From positions 1-34,533 of the forward strand of contig JACDDT010000022.1 of the NCBI GenBank assembly GCA_013816855.1: a stretch of DNA of 34,533 bases. The letters are read 5' to 3'. Below the pieces are notes generated by a model. The model was not told the DNA's origin and did no database searches. It saw only the letters and a list, made by a program, of their open reading frames with translations. Both the position numbers and the translations under genes were made by a program. Numbering within the stretch: position 1 is the stretch's first letter; every line of letters starts with the position of its first letter. This document shows, piece by piece, positions 16,272 through 25,034 of this stretch. The stretch comes from Gemmatimonadaceae bacterium. Lineage in GTDB: Bacteria > Gemmatimonadota > Gemmatimonadetes > Gemmatimonadales > Gemmatimonadaceae.

Positions 16272-16879
16272 GCTCGGGCACCGCTCTCGCGGAAGCACTC
16301 GGTGTTGCGTTCGCAGCGGGGATCAACGTGCCGGCGACTGTCGCGGTGTTGGGAATCGCAGAGCGCGAAGGGTGGATCGCCCAGCTGCCGGCGGGGCTGA
16401 ACGTCGTCGGAGAGTGGTGGATCATCGTTCTCGCCGGCGGGATTTATCTCATCGAGTTTGTAATTACGCTTGTGCCCGGATTGGCGAGCATATGGGAGAC
16501 GTTCCAAAGCATCATCAGGCCTCCGGCGGCTGCGGTGCTCGCCGCGGCGACAGTGTACCATCTCGATCCGAAGCTTCTCATTCCCGCGGCACTGCTTGGC
16601 GGCGGACTCGCCATCACCACTCACGGCACGAAGCTCGGACTTCGATACGCCGTCGACGCTTCGCCGGAACCGGTCACGAACGCGGTCGCGAATTTTGCGG
16701 AGCTTGCGACGATCGCCTCGGTCGGGATCAGCATTTGGCATCATCCGTATCTCACGTTGTCGCTCGCGCTGCTCTTGCTAATGGCGCTCATTCTTCTTGT
16801 GCGACGGGTGATACTGTCGCTGCGACGCGTGTTCAGCGGTAACTGGCTGCGCGCATCCGACCCCGGTGCGAAATCTTGA
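16268..16879 (+). CDS. DUF4126 family membrane protein
   Basis: 203 residues from a GTG overlapping the previous stop. It starts MSSGTALAEALGVAFAAGINVPATVAVLG, characteristic of DUF4126. Hydrophobic segments lie at about 12-33, 48-68, 85-98, 103-118 and a strong final helix at about 160-178, with a basic C-terminal tail. It is an inner-membrane protein of unknown function. A truncated copy of its 5' end lies at 12286-12339. It overlaps the following DUF218 gene by four bases (TTGA), so the two are probably translated together. Confidence 0.8.
   Translation: MSSGTALAEALGVAFAAGINVPATVAVLGIAEREGWIAQLPAGLNVVGEWWIIVLAGGIYLIEFVITLVPGLASIWETFQSIIRPPAAAVLAAATVYHLDPKLLIPAALLGGGLAITTHGTKLGLRYAVDASPEPVTNAVANFAELATIASVGISIWHHPYLTLSLALLLLMALILLVRRVILSLRRVFSGNWLRASDPGAKS
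16269..16305 (+). repeat. 37-bp exact direct repeat, copy 2
   Basis: Identical to 12287-12323. Here it is inside the intact DUF4126 gene. Confidence 0.95.
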
Positions 16880-17685
16880 TCGATCGCAGCTCGCCTCGCG
16901 TTGTGGGGGCGGTAACGGGCTTTGTAGTAGGGGGTCTGGTGTGGGCGGGACTCGATCTCCTTGGCATTTGGTCAGCATTGAAGTTCGACTTTCTGGTGGG
17001 GGCGCTCGCTATCGCAGTAATCGTCGGCGCAATCGCGGGCCTCTGGCTTACTTCTCGCCGGGTTCTCTGGACATTTGCGGCGTTGATTGTTCTTGCTCTG
17101 GTTCTCGTGTCATTCACTCCTATAGCGCCTGCGCTAGCGCATCCACTGGTGAGAGCGGATTCAACCTCGTCTGGCAAGCTCGACGCGGTCGTCATCCTCT
17201 CCGGGGGCATTACAGGCGACAACGCGATGGATTCCCAAACACTCGACCGATTACTCAAAGGCCTTGAGGTACAGCGGGAAAGTGCCGGCTCCGCACTGGT
17301 CATCTCGAGGGAGACATTCACTCGAGGAGGCCGCGTTATTTCGGATTCCGCAGATCAGGCTCGTGTCCTCGCGCTGACTGGCGTGACGGCCCCCGTGCTA
17401 TACATCGACTCTGCGTCCAGCACTCGCGACGAAGCGCTTCGCGTCAAACGTCTCCCGGCCTCGAGAGCGTGGAAGCGGATCGCTTTGGTAACCTCGCCTT
17501 TGCATACGCGCAGAGCGTGCGCCGTTTTCGAGCGCGTCGGGTTCACGGTCACTTGCATTCCAGCCGAGTCTCGTGAGCGCACCATAAAAAATGCCGAAAG
17601 TACCGGAGAGAGGCTCGGGGTTTTTCAAGGCTGGCTATACGAGTTCGCGGGCACCACGAGATATCGGATGAAAGGGTGGATATGA
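16876..17685 (+). CDS. DUF218 (YdcF/ElyC/SanA-like) membrane protein
   Basis: 269 residues from a TTG overlapping the DUF4126 stop. Three hydrophobic helices (about 9-32, 39-58 and 63-87) precede a DUF218 domain (about 100-265) starting LDAVVILSGGI. The domain includes the conserved LVTSPLHTRRA (usual form: VTs-yH--R), STRDEALRV and late GWLYEF. DUF218 proteins such as ElyC and SanA act in envelope integrity and lipid-carrier or vancomycin-related phenotypes; the enzymatic reaction is unknown. Coupling to DUF4126 suggests a two-gene envelope unit. Confidence 0.75.
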   Translation: MIDRSSPRVVGAVTGFVVGGLVWAGLDLLGIWSALKFDFLVGALAIAVIVGAIAGLWLTSRRVLWTFAALIVLALVLVSFTPIAPALAHPLVRADSTSSGKLDAVVILSGGITGDNAMDSQTLDRLLKGLEVQRESAGSALVISRETFTRGGRVISDSADQARVLALTGVTAPVLYIDSASSTRDEALRVKRLPASRAWKRIALVTSPLHTRRACAVFERVGFTVTCIPAESRERTIKNAESTGERLGVFQGWLYEFAGTTRYRMKGWI

Positions 17686-17716
17686 CCGGGCGCAATTTTC
17701 TAATCACGGAGTCTCG

Positions 17717-19048
17717 ATGACGGCGACGTCGGCAACCACGCAGTCGGCTACGGGTGAGCCGCAGGGCATTTGGAAAATCATTACCGCGTCATCGGTAGGG
17801 ACGATGATCGAGTGGTACGACTTCTACATTTTCGGGAGTCTTGCTGCCATCATTTCCACGCAGTTTTACCCGGAGGGCGATCCGACCGCGAGCTTTCTCA
17901 AGACACTCGCAACGTTCGCTGTCGGGTTCGCCGTGCGGCCGTTCGGTGCGCTCGTCTTCGGAAGAATGGGAGATCTCACCGGGCGAAAGGTCACCTTCCT
18001 CACCACGCTGCTGATCATGGGCGGATCCACGGCGGCGATCGGTTTTCTTCCCGGCTACAAGTCCATCGGAATGGCGGCTCCGATCATTCTCGTTCTTCTC
18101 CGCCTCCTCCAAGGTCTCGCACTCGGCGGAGAGTATGGAGGCGCGGCGATCTATGTAGCCGAGCACGCGCCCGATGGAAAGCGCGGGTATTACACGAGCT
18201 TCATTCAGACGACAGCCACCCTTGGTCTTTTCGTTTCGCTCGCTGTAATCCTCATAGTGCGCGGGGCGATGGGTGAGGCGGCATTCAAGGAATGGGGATG
18301 GCGCATTCCGTTTGTCCTCTCGCTCGTCATGCTCGCCATCTCCTACTACGTACGAAAGAGGCTCAGCGAGTCGCCCGTGTTCGCGAAACTAAAGGCCGCC
18401 GGGCAAACTTCGAAGGCTCCCATCAAAGACAGCTTCGGCACGGCGGGCAGCTGGAAGATTTTCTTTACAGTTCTTTTCGGTGCGGCGGCGGGGCAGGCGG
18501 TCGTCTGGTACACGGGCCAGTTTTACGCGCTGCTTTTTCTGCAGACAGTTCTCAAGGTTCCGCTCGAGACGTCGTACATCTGCGTGGCCATCGCGCTGCT
18601 TGCCGGAGCACCGTTGTTCGTAGTCTTTGGAAGTCTCTCGGACAAGATCGGGCGGAAGAAGATCATGCTCACCGGCAACCTCCTCGCGGCGCTGCTCTAC
18701 ATTCCGATCTATCACTTGATGAAGTTTTATTCGTCGCCGGTAAACCCGGTGATGTTAACCCTCCTTGTCTTCGTGCAGGTGGTGTTCGTAACCATGGTGT
18801 ACGGGCCTATCGCGGCGTTCCTCGTAGAAGCGTTTCCGGCGCGGATCCGCTACACGTCGCTATCGCTCCCGTATCATTTCGGGAATGGCTGGTTTGGCGG
18901 ATTCCTTCCAATCATCGCGACGGCTCTGGTAGCCCGGACGGGGAATATCTACGCAGGCTTGGCGTTCCCGATAATCGTCGCGCTCATTACGGTGGTGGCC
19001 GGGTCGGCATTGCTTCGGGATAGACACAATCTTCCGATTATTGAGTGA
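17717..19048 (+). CDS. MFS transporter, metabolite:H+ symporter family
   Basis: 443 residues with 12 predicted membrane helices. The opening IEWYDFYIFGSLA, motif A-like GRMGDLTGRK after helix 2, LLQGLALGGEYGGAA in helix 4 and EWGWRIPF before helix 6 are the signature of the metabolite:H+ symporter group (KgtP, ProP, ShiA, citrate carriers). It should import a small organic acid or zwitterion with protons across the inner membrane; which one cannot be read from sequence. GGAG (17708-17711) supports the ATG. It lies 31 bases after the DUF218 gene and is closed by a terminator. Confidence 0.9.
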   Translation: MTATSATTQSATGEPQGIWKIITASSVGTMIEWYDFYIFGSLAAIISTQFYPEGDPTASFLKTLATFAVGFAVRPFGALVFGRMGDLTGRKVTFLTTLLIMGGSTAAIGFLPGYKSIGMAAPIILVLLRLLQGLALGGEYGGAAIYVAEHAPDGKRGYYTSFIQTTATLGLFVSLAVILIVRGAMGEAAFKEWGWRIPFVLSLVMLAISYYVRKRLSESPVFAKLKAAGQTSKAPIKDSFGTAGSWKIFFTVLFGAAAGQAVVWYTGQFYALLFLQTVLKVPLETSYICVAIALLAGAPLFVVFGSLSDKIGRKKIMLTGNLLAALLYIPIYHLMKFYSSPVNPVMLTLLVFVQVVFVTMVYGPIAAFLVEAFPARIRYTSLSLPYHFGNGWFGGFLPIIATALVARTGNIYAGLAFPIIVALITVVAGSALLRDRHNLPIIE

Positions 19049-19145
19049 CTATGGTAACCGATTGATGTACAACGACCTATAGGCAGTGATTTAAAGCGTT
19101 GTCTTAGGTCTTCGTGGGATAAAAACTAAAAGAAACAGTTGAGAA

Positions 19146-19176
19146 CGCCCCGTCTTTCGACGGGGTGTTTTTTTTG
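19146..19176 (+). terminator. Rho-independent terminator after the MFS transporter
   Basis: A CCCCGTC/GACGGGG stem (19148-19154 with 19159-19165) has the loop TTTC and is followed by TGTTTTTTTT. It ends just before the start of the serine hydrolase gene. Confidence 0.9.
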
Positions 19177-19192
19177 TCCCTAACCTGCGAAA

Positions 19193-20080
19193 ATGTCTGG
19201 TATGATCACCGTCCTTCTCGTGGTACAACTCGCTGCCGCTCTCCCGCCCGACTCTTCGCTCGCAGCCCGCATCACCGCGCGGATCGCGGCGGTTCCGGCG
19301 GCGCAGGTCTCTGTCGCTTACGTCGATCTGGAAACGCGGGACACCCTCTACATCCGCGCCGACACGGTGATGCACGCGGCTAGTACGATGAAAATTCCCG
19401 TGATGGTGCAGCTCTATCGCGATGCGGCCGCTAAAAGTTTCTCGCTCGACCAGGGGCTGATGGTTGTGAACCATTTCGCATCGTTCGCCGACGGGTCGCC
19501 ATTCGAGCTCGTTCCCTCGGAGGACGGTGACACTACGCTGTATCGAGAAGCGGGCAACAGGGTGCCGATACGCCGCCTCATTCACCTGATGATTACGCGC
19601 TCGAGCAACCTTGCGACCGACATCCTCATTTCGCTTGCCGGCCCCGATCGAATCAACGCTACACTTAGATCTCTCGGAGCCGATCACACCTCGGTCCTTC
19701 GCGGAGTGCAGGACATCAAGGCATTCGATGCCGGAATGATCAACACCACCACCGCGCGGGATCTGGCGACAATTCTTACAGCGATCGAAACAGGACAAGC
19801 CGACAACGAGGCTTCCACCCGGGCGATGCGCGATCACCTGCTCGCGGATGAATTCAATGACCGCATTCCCGCTGGAGTTCCGCGTGGAGTCAAAGTCGCG
19901 CACAAGACTGGAGAGATCACCGCCGTCGCTCACGACGCTGCGATCGTTTATCCACCGGGGCGAAAGCCTTACGTGCTGGTGGTGATGACACGCGGGATCC
20001 CCGACCTCTCGGTGGCTGCGGCGCTAACTGCAGACATCTCTCGCCTGGTATACGCGCGCGCGACGGGGGCAGCCAAGTGA
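19193..20080 (+). CDS. Class A beta-lactamase-like serine hydrolase, exported
   Basis: 295 residues; the start is 19193 or the ATG at 19202. A short hydrophobic N-terminus ending near AAALP looks like a signal peptide. Motifs: nucleophile S64 and K67 in ASTMK (SxxK), S137-S138-N139 (in place of SDN) and K238-T-G in HKTGE. The omega-loop region (LRGVQDIKAFDAGMIN, about 169-184) has no Glu in the position of class A Glu166, the general base for deacylation. It therefore belongs to the Beta-lactamase2 group, but genuine lactamase activity is uncertain; a penicillin-binding or peptidase/esterase role is possible. Its stop overlaps the next gene's GTG (GTGA). Confidence 0.82.
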   Translation: MSGMITVLLVVQLAAALPPDSSLAARITARIAAVPAAQVSVAYVDLETRDTLYIRADTVMHAASTMKIPVMVQLYRDAAAKSFSLDQGLMVVNHFASFADGSPFELVPSEDGDTTLYREAGNRVPIRRLIHLMITRSSNLATDILISLAGPDRINATLRSLGADHTSVLRGVQDIKAFDAGMINTTTARDLATILTAIETGQADNEASTRAMRDHLLADEFNDRIPAGVPRGVKVAHKTGEITAVAHDAAIVYPPGRKPYVLVVMTRGIPDLSVAAALTADISRLVYARATGAAK

Positions 20081-20979
20081 AAATCGCGTTTCTCGGACTT
20101 GGTGATATCGGAACGCCCATGGCGCATCACATCGCCGGGAGTAAGCACGAACTCACCGTGTGGAACCGCACAACGTCCAAGGCAGAGGATTTCGTGAAGG
20201 CGCACAACAACGTCGTAGTCGCTTCTTCGCCGGCGGATGCAGTAGGAGGTCGGGATGTGGTGATTACCTGCCTGCCGTCGTCAGTCGAGGTCGAGGAGCT
20301 TCTCCACAGAAAGGACGGAATGCTTCCGTCCCTCCAAGAGGGATCCGTCCTGCTCGACTGCACGTCAGGAGACCCCGAGACGTCGCGTGATATCGCGGCG
20401 GAGCTTGCGACGAGGGGAATTGAGTTCGTGGACGCGCCAGTGAGTGGGGGGACGATTGCCGCCGTCGAAGCCCGACTCACCGTTATGTGCGGTGGAAGTG
20501 AAGCCGCCTTCACGCGTGTGAAGCCGGTGATTGAGATCTTCGGAAAGAAAATCGTGTACTGTGGGCCGGTCGGAACAGGCCACACGGTCAAGGCGGTAAA
20601 CCAGGCGCTCCTCGCCGTTCACATTCTCGCGACCGCCGAGGCGCTCGTCGCGGCATCGAAGGCGGGGGTGAATCCCGCTGTCGCGCTCGACGTCATCAAT
20701 GCCTCTAGCGGAAGGTCGAACAGCTCGGAGAATCTCATTCCCGCTCGCGCGCTAACGCGCGAATTTCCGCGCACGTTTCGTCTCGCACTGCTCGACAAGG
20801 ACGTGGACATCGCTGCACGTCTCGCACAGAGCGTCGGCGTTCCCGCACCGCTAATGCAACTCGCGGCGCGCCTCACCCGAGAGGCGCACGAGCTGCTGGG
20901 CGAAGAAGTCGATCACGTCGAAGCTGTGCGTTTCGTCGAGAAACACGGCGGTGCCGAGATCCGGGACACTGCGAAATGA
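20077..20979 (+). CDS. NAD(P)-dependent reductase, 3-hydroxyisobutyrate dehydrogenase family
   Basis: 300 residues from a GTG overlapping the previous stop. The N-terminal Rossmann domain starts KIAFLGLGDIGTPMA (GxGxxG), with N30-R31 after the second strand. Also present are DAPVSGG (119-125), catalytic K172 and N175 in GHTVKAVNQ, and a C-terminal all-helical domain with LLDKDVDIA. Family members reduce or oxidise beta-hydroxyacids (3-hydroxyisobutyrate, tartronate semialdehyde, succinic semialdehyde). The exact substrate is not predictable. It is cytoplasmic. It lies 42 bases before pyrR, with no visible terminator or attenuator between. Confidence 0.9.
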   Translation: MKIAFLGLGDIGTPMAHHIAGSKHELTVWNRTTSKAEDFVKAHNNVVVASSPADAVGGRDVVITCLPSSVEVEELLHRKDGMLPSLQEGSVLLDCTSGDPETSRDIAAELATRGIEFVDAPVSGGTIAAVEARLTVMCGGSEAAFTRVKPVIEIFGKKIVYCGPVGTGHTVKAVNQALLAVHILATAEALVAASKAGVNPAVALDVINASSGRSNSSENLIPARALTREFPRTFRLALLDKDVDIAARLAQSVGVPAPLMQLAARLTREAHELLGEEVDHVEAVRFVEKHGGAEIRDTAK

Positions 20980-21021
20980 ACGAAGGCGCGCGCTCGCGAG
21001 TTCGCCCATATTTCCCGAGCA

Positions 21022-21570
21022 ATGGCGAATAAGAAAACGACAGTAATGGATTCGAAGGCGGTCGACCGCACGCTCAAGAGGATGGCCGTCGAGATCATCG
21101 AGCTCAACCGCGGGGCGGACGACCTCATTCTCGTGGGAATCCAGCGACGGGGGGTTCAGCTCGCGAACCGTCTCGTGAATCTGATTCGCGAAGGGGAGGG
21201 CGTCACGATTCCCGAAGGATCGCTCGATATCACGCTGTACCGCGACGATCTCCAAACGGTTGGCCCGCGTCCGGTCGTGGGTCCGACGCACTTGCCTTGG
21301 GATTTGGAAGGGAAGCACGTCATCATCGTTGACGACGTCCTCTACACGGGGCGCACGATCAGGGCCGCGCTCGACGAGCTCGCGGACTTCGGCCGCCCGG
21401 CGCGAATTGGACTCGCGGTGCTCGTCGACCGTGGCGGCCGCGAGCTTCCCATTCATGCCGACGTCGTAGGAAAGGACGTGGAAGTGGGCAGCGATGAGCG
21501 CGTTGACGTACTCATCGAAGAGCTCGACGGAAAGACGGAAGTGGTGATCGTTCCCAAAACCTCGACGTGA
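21022..21570 (+). CDS. pyrR: PyrR: pyr mRNA-binding regulator / uracil phosphoribosyltransferase
   Basis: 182 residues, the usual length. The PRPP-binding motif [10 protein letters not shown] is at 103-112; [13 protein letters not shown] (about 36-48) and the flexible-loop YRDD (73-76) are typical of PyrR. In Firmicutes PyrR binds UMP and the pyr leader RNA to promote termination; in some phyla only the phosphoribosyltransferase activity is clear. The 42-base gap upstream has no room for a classical anti-antiterminator leader. It heads pyrR-pyrB-pyrC and its stop overlaps the pyrB GTG (GTGA). Confidence 0.95.
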   Translation: MANKKTTVMDSKAVDRTLKRMAVEIIELNRGADDLILVGIQRRGVQLANRLVNLIREGEGVTIPEGSLDITLYRDDLQTVGPRPVVGPTHLPWDLEGKHVIIVDDVLYTGRTIRAALDELADFGRPARIGLAVLVDRGGRELPIHADVVGKDVEVGSDERVDVLIEELDGKTEVVIVPKTST

Positions 21571-22544
21571 GCGGAGCGCTCGGAAAAGACCTGCTAGGGC
21601 TCGAGGATCTCTCGGCCGATCAAATTCGTTTAATTCTGGACACCGCCGAGCCGTTCAAGGAGATCAGCGAGCGGGCCATTAAAAAAGTTCCCGCTCTGCG
21701 CGGCTCGACGATCGTGAACCTGTTCTTCGAAAACTCGACGCGCACCCGGATCTCATTCGAGTTCGCGGAGAAGAGATTGTCCGCCGACACCGTCAACGTC
21801 TCCGCCACCGGCTCGAGCGTCGCCAAGGGAGAAACGCTCGTCGACACAGCGCGTAATCTCGAGGCGATGCGAATCGACATGGTAGTTATCCGCCATCCCG
21901 CGTCAGGGGCGGCGCGCTTCCTGGCAGACAGAATTCCGTCAAACGTCATCAACGCAGGCGACGGCACCCACGAGCATCCAACTCAGGGTTTGCTCGACAT
22001 CCTCACTCTGCGTGACAAGTTCAAAACGCTCGAAGGGCGACGGGTTTGCATTTGCGGCGACATTCTTCATTCGCGCGTCGCGCGCTCGAACATCTGGGGA
22101 CTGCAAAAGCTCGGCGTCGAGGTCGGCGTCTGTGGCCCGCGCTCGCTTCTTCCCAACGCCATCGACGAGCTCGGCGTGCGCGTGTTCGACAGAATCGAGG
22201 AAGCAATCGAGTGGGCGGAGGCGCTGAACGTTCTCCGTCTTCAACTCGAGCGGATGACGGCGGGATACATTCCCTCGCCCCGCGAATACAATCGCGTCTT
22301 CGGCATCACGCGCGAGCGACTGGACCGCGCGGGCCGGGACATTCTCATCCTTCACCCCGGACCGATGAACCGTGGAGTGGAAATCGATTCAGATGTCGCC
22401 GACGGACCGCACAGCGTGATTCTCGACCAGGTGACGAACGGAGTCGCGATACGAATGGCCGTCCTCTATCTACTCGCGGGCGGGAAGCCGGAGCTGGCTG
22501 AAGCAGCGAAGGGTGGGGAACCCCGCGCGAGAAACGCATCGTGA
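21567..22544 (+). CDS. pyrB: Aspartate carbamoyltransferase catalytic chain
   Basis: 325 residues from a GTG overlapping pyrR. Carbamoyl-phosphate-binding STRTR is at 57-61, the active-site lysine K87 lies in [19 protein letters not shown] at 137-144 contacts carbamoyl phosphate, and LHPGPMNRG is the aspartate-side loop. It catalyses carbamoyl phosphate plus aspartate to carbamoyl aspartate, the second step of pyrimidine synthesis. No pyrI regulatory-chain gene is adjacent; the following dihydroorotase overlaps by four bases, suggesting a class A-type PyrB-PyrC complex or simple coupling. Confidence 0.97.
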   Translation: MSGALGKDLLGLEDLSADQIRLILDTAEPFKEISERAIKKVPALRGSTIVNLFFENSTRTRISFEFAEKRLSADTVNVSATGSSVAKGETLVDTARNLEAMRIDMVVIRHPASGAARFLADRIPSNVINAGDGTHEHPTQGLLDILTLRDKFKTLEGRRVCICGDILHSRVARSNIWGLQKLGVEVGVCGPRSLLPNAIDELGVRVFDRIEEAIEWAEALNVLRLQLERMTAGYIPSPREYNRVFGITRERLDRAGRDILILHPGPMNRGVEIDSDVADGPHSVILDQVTNGVAIRMAVLYLLAGGKPELAEAAKGGEPRARNAS

Positions 22545-23821
22545 AGCCGGTGCTTCTTAAGGGCGGCACGCTCATCGACCCGTCGCAGAAGCTCGACGCC
22601 AAGGGCGATGTCCTCATCGCACAGGGTAAGGTCGAGAGCGCCGGCGGTAGGATTTCCGCTCCCGATGAGTGCGACGTCGTCGATTGCACGGGGATGATCG
22701 TGTCGCCGGGATTCATTGACGTGCACTGTCATCTGCGCGAGCCGGGACGCGAGGACGTCGAGACTATCGCGACCGGCGCGCGAGCCGCGGCAGCTGGCGG
22801 ATTCACTGCAGTTTGCGCCATGCCGAATACGGATCCCGTCACCGACAATCAGGCGGCCGTGGGATTCGTCATGCGCCAGGGCGCGAACGCGAACGCCGCG
22901 CGGGTTTATCCGATCGGAGCGATTTCGCTCGGCCAACAGGGCAAGGCGCTCGCCGAATTCGGAGAGATGGTCGGCGCGGGAGCGGTCGCCGTAAGCGACG
23001 ACGGGAAGCCGGTCGTGAGCGCTCAGCTTATGCGTACCGCTCTCGAGTACGCCCGTACTTTTCGCATTCCCGTCATCGATCACTGCGAAGAGCCGACCCT
23101 CGCGGCGGGCGGGGCGATGAACGAAGGAATTGTGAGCGCGCGACTGGGCCTCCGGGGGATTCCGTCCGAAGCGGAGGAGATCATGGTCATCCGCGACATC
23201 CTCCTCGCCCGCCGCACCGGCGGCCACGTTCATCTCGCACACATGAGTACCAAGGGATCGGTCGAGCTCATCCGGTGGGGAAAGGAGCGTGGCATCAACG
23301 TTTCCGCGGAAGTTTGTCCACACCATCTGTCGCTCACGGAAGATCGCGTCATGGCCTATGACACGAACGCGAAGATGAACCCTCCGCTTCGGACCGCAGC
23401 AGACGTTGCTGCCTTACGCGAGGCCGTGAAGGACGGGACGATCGACCTCATTGCGACCGATCACGCGCCCCACCATTACGATGAGAAGGAGCGGGAATTC
23501 GCGGACGCGCCGAATGGCATTGTCGGCCTGGAAACCGCGCTAGCCCTCATTGTCACCCATCTCGTCGAGTCCGGGATCATCACCTACGCCGAGATGGTCG
23601 ACCGGATGTCGTGCACCCCCGCGAGGCTCTTTAATCTCCCGGGTGGGAGCCTGCGTCGCGGAACGGTTGCCGACGTCACCATTTTCAATCCCGACGAGTG
23701 TTGGAAAGTGGATCCGGCGACGTTTCTGTCGAAGGGCAGGAACACGCCTTACGCCGGAATGAAGCTGCGCGGGAAGGCGGTATGTACTATAGTTGCGGGT
23801 CAAATCGTCTATCGGCAGTAG
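22541..23821 (+). CDS. pyrC: Dihydroorotase (class I)
   Basis: 426 residues from a GTG overlapping pyrB. Metal site: HCH at 62-64 in [11 protein letters not shown]153 in VSDDGKP (class I bridging ligand), H181 in IDHCEE, H234 in HLAHMS and D307 in IATDHAPHH. It closes carbamoyl aspartate to dihydroorotate, the third pyrimidine step, and is complete, so catalytically competent rather than a PyrC-prime pseudo-enzyme. It ends the pyr gene group; 41 bases separate it from the zinc-ribbon protein gene. Confidence 0.97.
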   Translation: MKPVLLKGGTLIDPSQKLDAKGDVLIAQGKVESAGGRISAPDECDVVDCTGMIVSPGFIDVHCHLREPGREDVETIATGARAAAAGGFTAVCAMPNTDPVTDNQAAVGFVMRQGANANAARVYPIGAISLGQQGKALAEFGEMVGAGAVAVSDDGKPVVSAQLMRTALEYARTFRIPVIDHCEEPTLAAGGAMNEGIVSARLGLRGIPSEAEEIMVIRDILLARRTGGHVHLAHMSTKGSVELIRWGKERGINVSAEVCPHHLSLTEDRVMAYDTNAKMNPPLRTAADVAALREAVKDGTIDLIATDHAPHHYDEKEREFADAPNGIVGLETALALIVTHLVESGIITYAEMVDRMSCTPARLFNLPGGSLRRGTVADVTIFNPDECWKVDPATFLSKGRNTPYAGMKLRGKAVCTIVAGQIVYRQ

Positions 23822-23862
23822 CTAGGCGCGAATTGACCTGACGAAGGCGGCGGAGAAGGGGG

Positions 23863-24786
23863 ATGAAGGATAAGACATCGGCATCTCTGGACGCTCTAAC
23901 CGGGCTCTTGGGCGAGCGGCAGCGCTATGAGGAATGGCTGTCGGCGCTGGAGTCGCGGAAATCGAGCACGCCCGATTCCGTCTATCAGAAGGTCCGCGCG
24001 GACTACGAGTCCCGCCTCAAGGAAGTATCCGACCGGTTGGGCGCCCGCGCCGGCGAGCTTAAGTCACACATCGATACCCTGACCGCCAAGCTTCAGGAGA
24101 TTTCGAAGGAAGAGACCACTCAGCACGAGGCGCGTCAGGAAGCGGAGATTAGGGCAGCCGTCGGGGAATACGCTGAAGAAGAGTGGCTTCGCATAAAAAC
24201 CGAATCTGAAAAACAGCTTGTGAGAATCGCCGCCGACCGGACGGCGACGGAGACGCAGCTCGCCGAGCTGAATCGCGTTTTTACGCTGAGCACGAATCCG
24301 GGGGCTGCGGGTCCGCTCAATGTTCCGGCACCGGTCGCGCCCACTGCGCCCGCGGCTCCCAAGCCCGCGCCTCCGCCCGCTCCACCCGCTCCACCCGCTC
24401 CGAAACCCACCGTAACGGTCGAGCAGAACGGGACTAAGCGTTCAGGGACCGGGGGATGGCCGCAGCGTGATGGCGATCCGCCGGTGAGCACGATCTCCGT
24501 GTCTCCCGGCACGAGCGACCGCGTTGCAGCGAAGCCGCCCGCGTCGCCGTTCGACGAGTTTTCACCGCTCACGCAGAATATGGGCGTAGAGGGGACGGCA
24601 CCGAGGGTGGAGGATCCGAAGCCTGCTGATACGAGCACCGGAACCGCGACCAAAGCAAAGCGCGGTGGATTGCCGGACCTCCGGACCGAGCAGCAGAAGA
24701 CGCTCAAGTGTCCGGAATGTGGAGCGGCGAATTATCCGACGGAGTGGTACTGTGAAAGATGCGGGGGGGAGCTGGCCACGCTTTAG
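23863..24786 (+). CDS. Coiled-coil, proline-rich, zinc-ribbon protein of unknown function
   Basis: 307 residues. Domains in order: an acidic/basic coiled coil (about 10-145, rich in Glu/Lys/Arg with leucine spacing), a Pro/Ala-rich linker (about 155-190, APKPAPPPAPPAPPAPKP), a disordered Ser/Thr/Gly region (about 190-275), and a C-terminal zinc ribbon with C283, C286, C297 and C300 (KCPECGAAN to WYCERCG). GGAG (23852-23855) supports the ATG. There is no signal peptide or membrane segment. The ribbon resembles the short double-Cys ribbons of scaffold or regulatory proteins. The coiled coil and linker suggest a structural or adaptor protein; I do not recognise a named family. It could be co-transcribed with pyrC. 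Confidence 0.8.
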   Translation: MKDKTSASLDALTGLLGERQRYEEWLSALESRKSSTPDSVYQKVRADYESRLKEVSDRLGARAGELKSHIDTLTAKLQEISKEETTQHEARQEAEIRAAVGEYAEEEWLRIKTESEKQLVRIAADRTATETQLAELNRVFTLSTNPGAAGPLNVPAPVAPTAPAAPKPAPPPAPPAPPAPKPTVTVEQNGTKRSGTGGWPQRDGDPPVSTISVSPGTSDRVAAKPPASPFDEFSPLTQNMGVEGTAPRVEDPKPADTSTGTATKAKRGGLPDLRTEQQKTLKCPECGAANYPTEWYCERCGGELATL

Positions 24787-24796
24787 CGGCAACGAC

Positions 24797-24982
24797 AACT
24801 GAGACTGAACACGTATCAGTTCTCAGTAGCGGAGAAGCACAGTTAATCAGTTAACGACTCGCCGACGCGACGGTACTGTTTCAACGCGTCATCAGAATCT
24901 CGGGCAGACCGGTCGACCAGTAGTTAACTGAGCCCCCTGTGCCACTGCGCCTCTTGTAACTGGTACGTGTTCAGTCGCAGTT
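24797..24982. repeat. 186-bp imperfect inverted-repeat element (MITE-like or structured RNA)
   Basis: The outermost 25 bases at each end (24797-24821 and 24958-24982) are inverted repeats matching at 23 of 25 positions (AACTG[A/C]GACTGAACACGTA, then [T/C]CAGTT). Pairing resumes inside: the segment at 24847-24859 (TCAGTTAAC) matches the complement of 24919-24931, and GCACAG/CTGTGC pairs lie between. The central 59 bases (24860-24918) include GGTCGACC. The whole stretch could fold into one long hairpin. No ORF fits and no target-site duplication is evident. Confidence 0.7.
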
Positions 24983-24990
24983 AAAGGAAC

Positions 24991-25019
24991 AAAAAAAGGC
25001 GCCTCTTGGCGCCTTTCTC
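24991..25019 (-). terminator. Rho-independent terminator of rpsT
   Basis: An AAAGGCGCC/GGCGCCTTT stem (24995-25003 with 25008-25016) has a 4-base loop. Read on the minus strand the stem is followed by seven T. On the plus strand it is followed by TCTCTTTC, so it may work weakly in both directions. Confidence 0.9.
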
Positions 25020-25034
25020 TTTCGTGCTAAACGA

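Noticed and set aside
24995-25016. GGCGCC hairpin as part of the 186-bp inverted-repeat element
   Set aside because: It lies outside the terminal repeats and is fully explained as the rpsT terminator.
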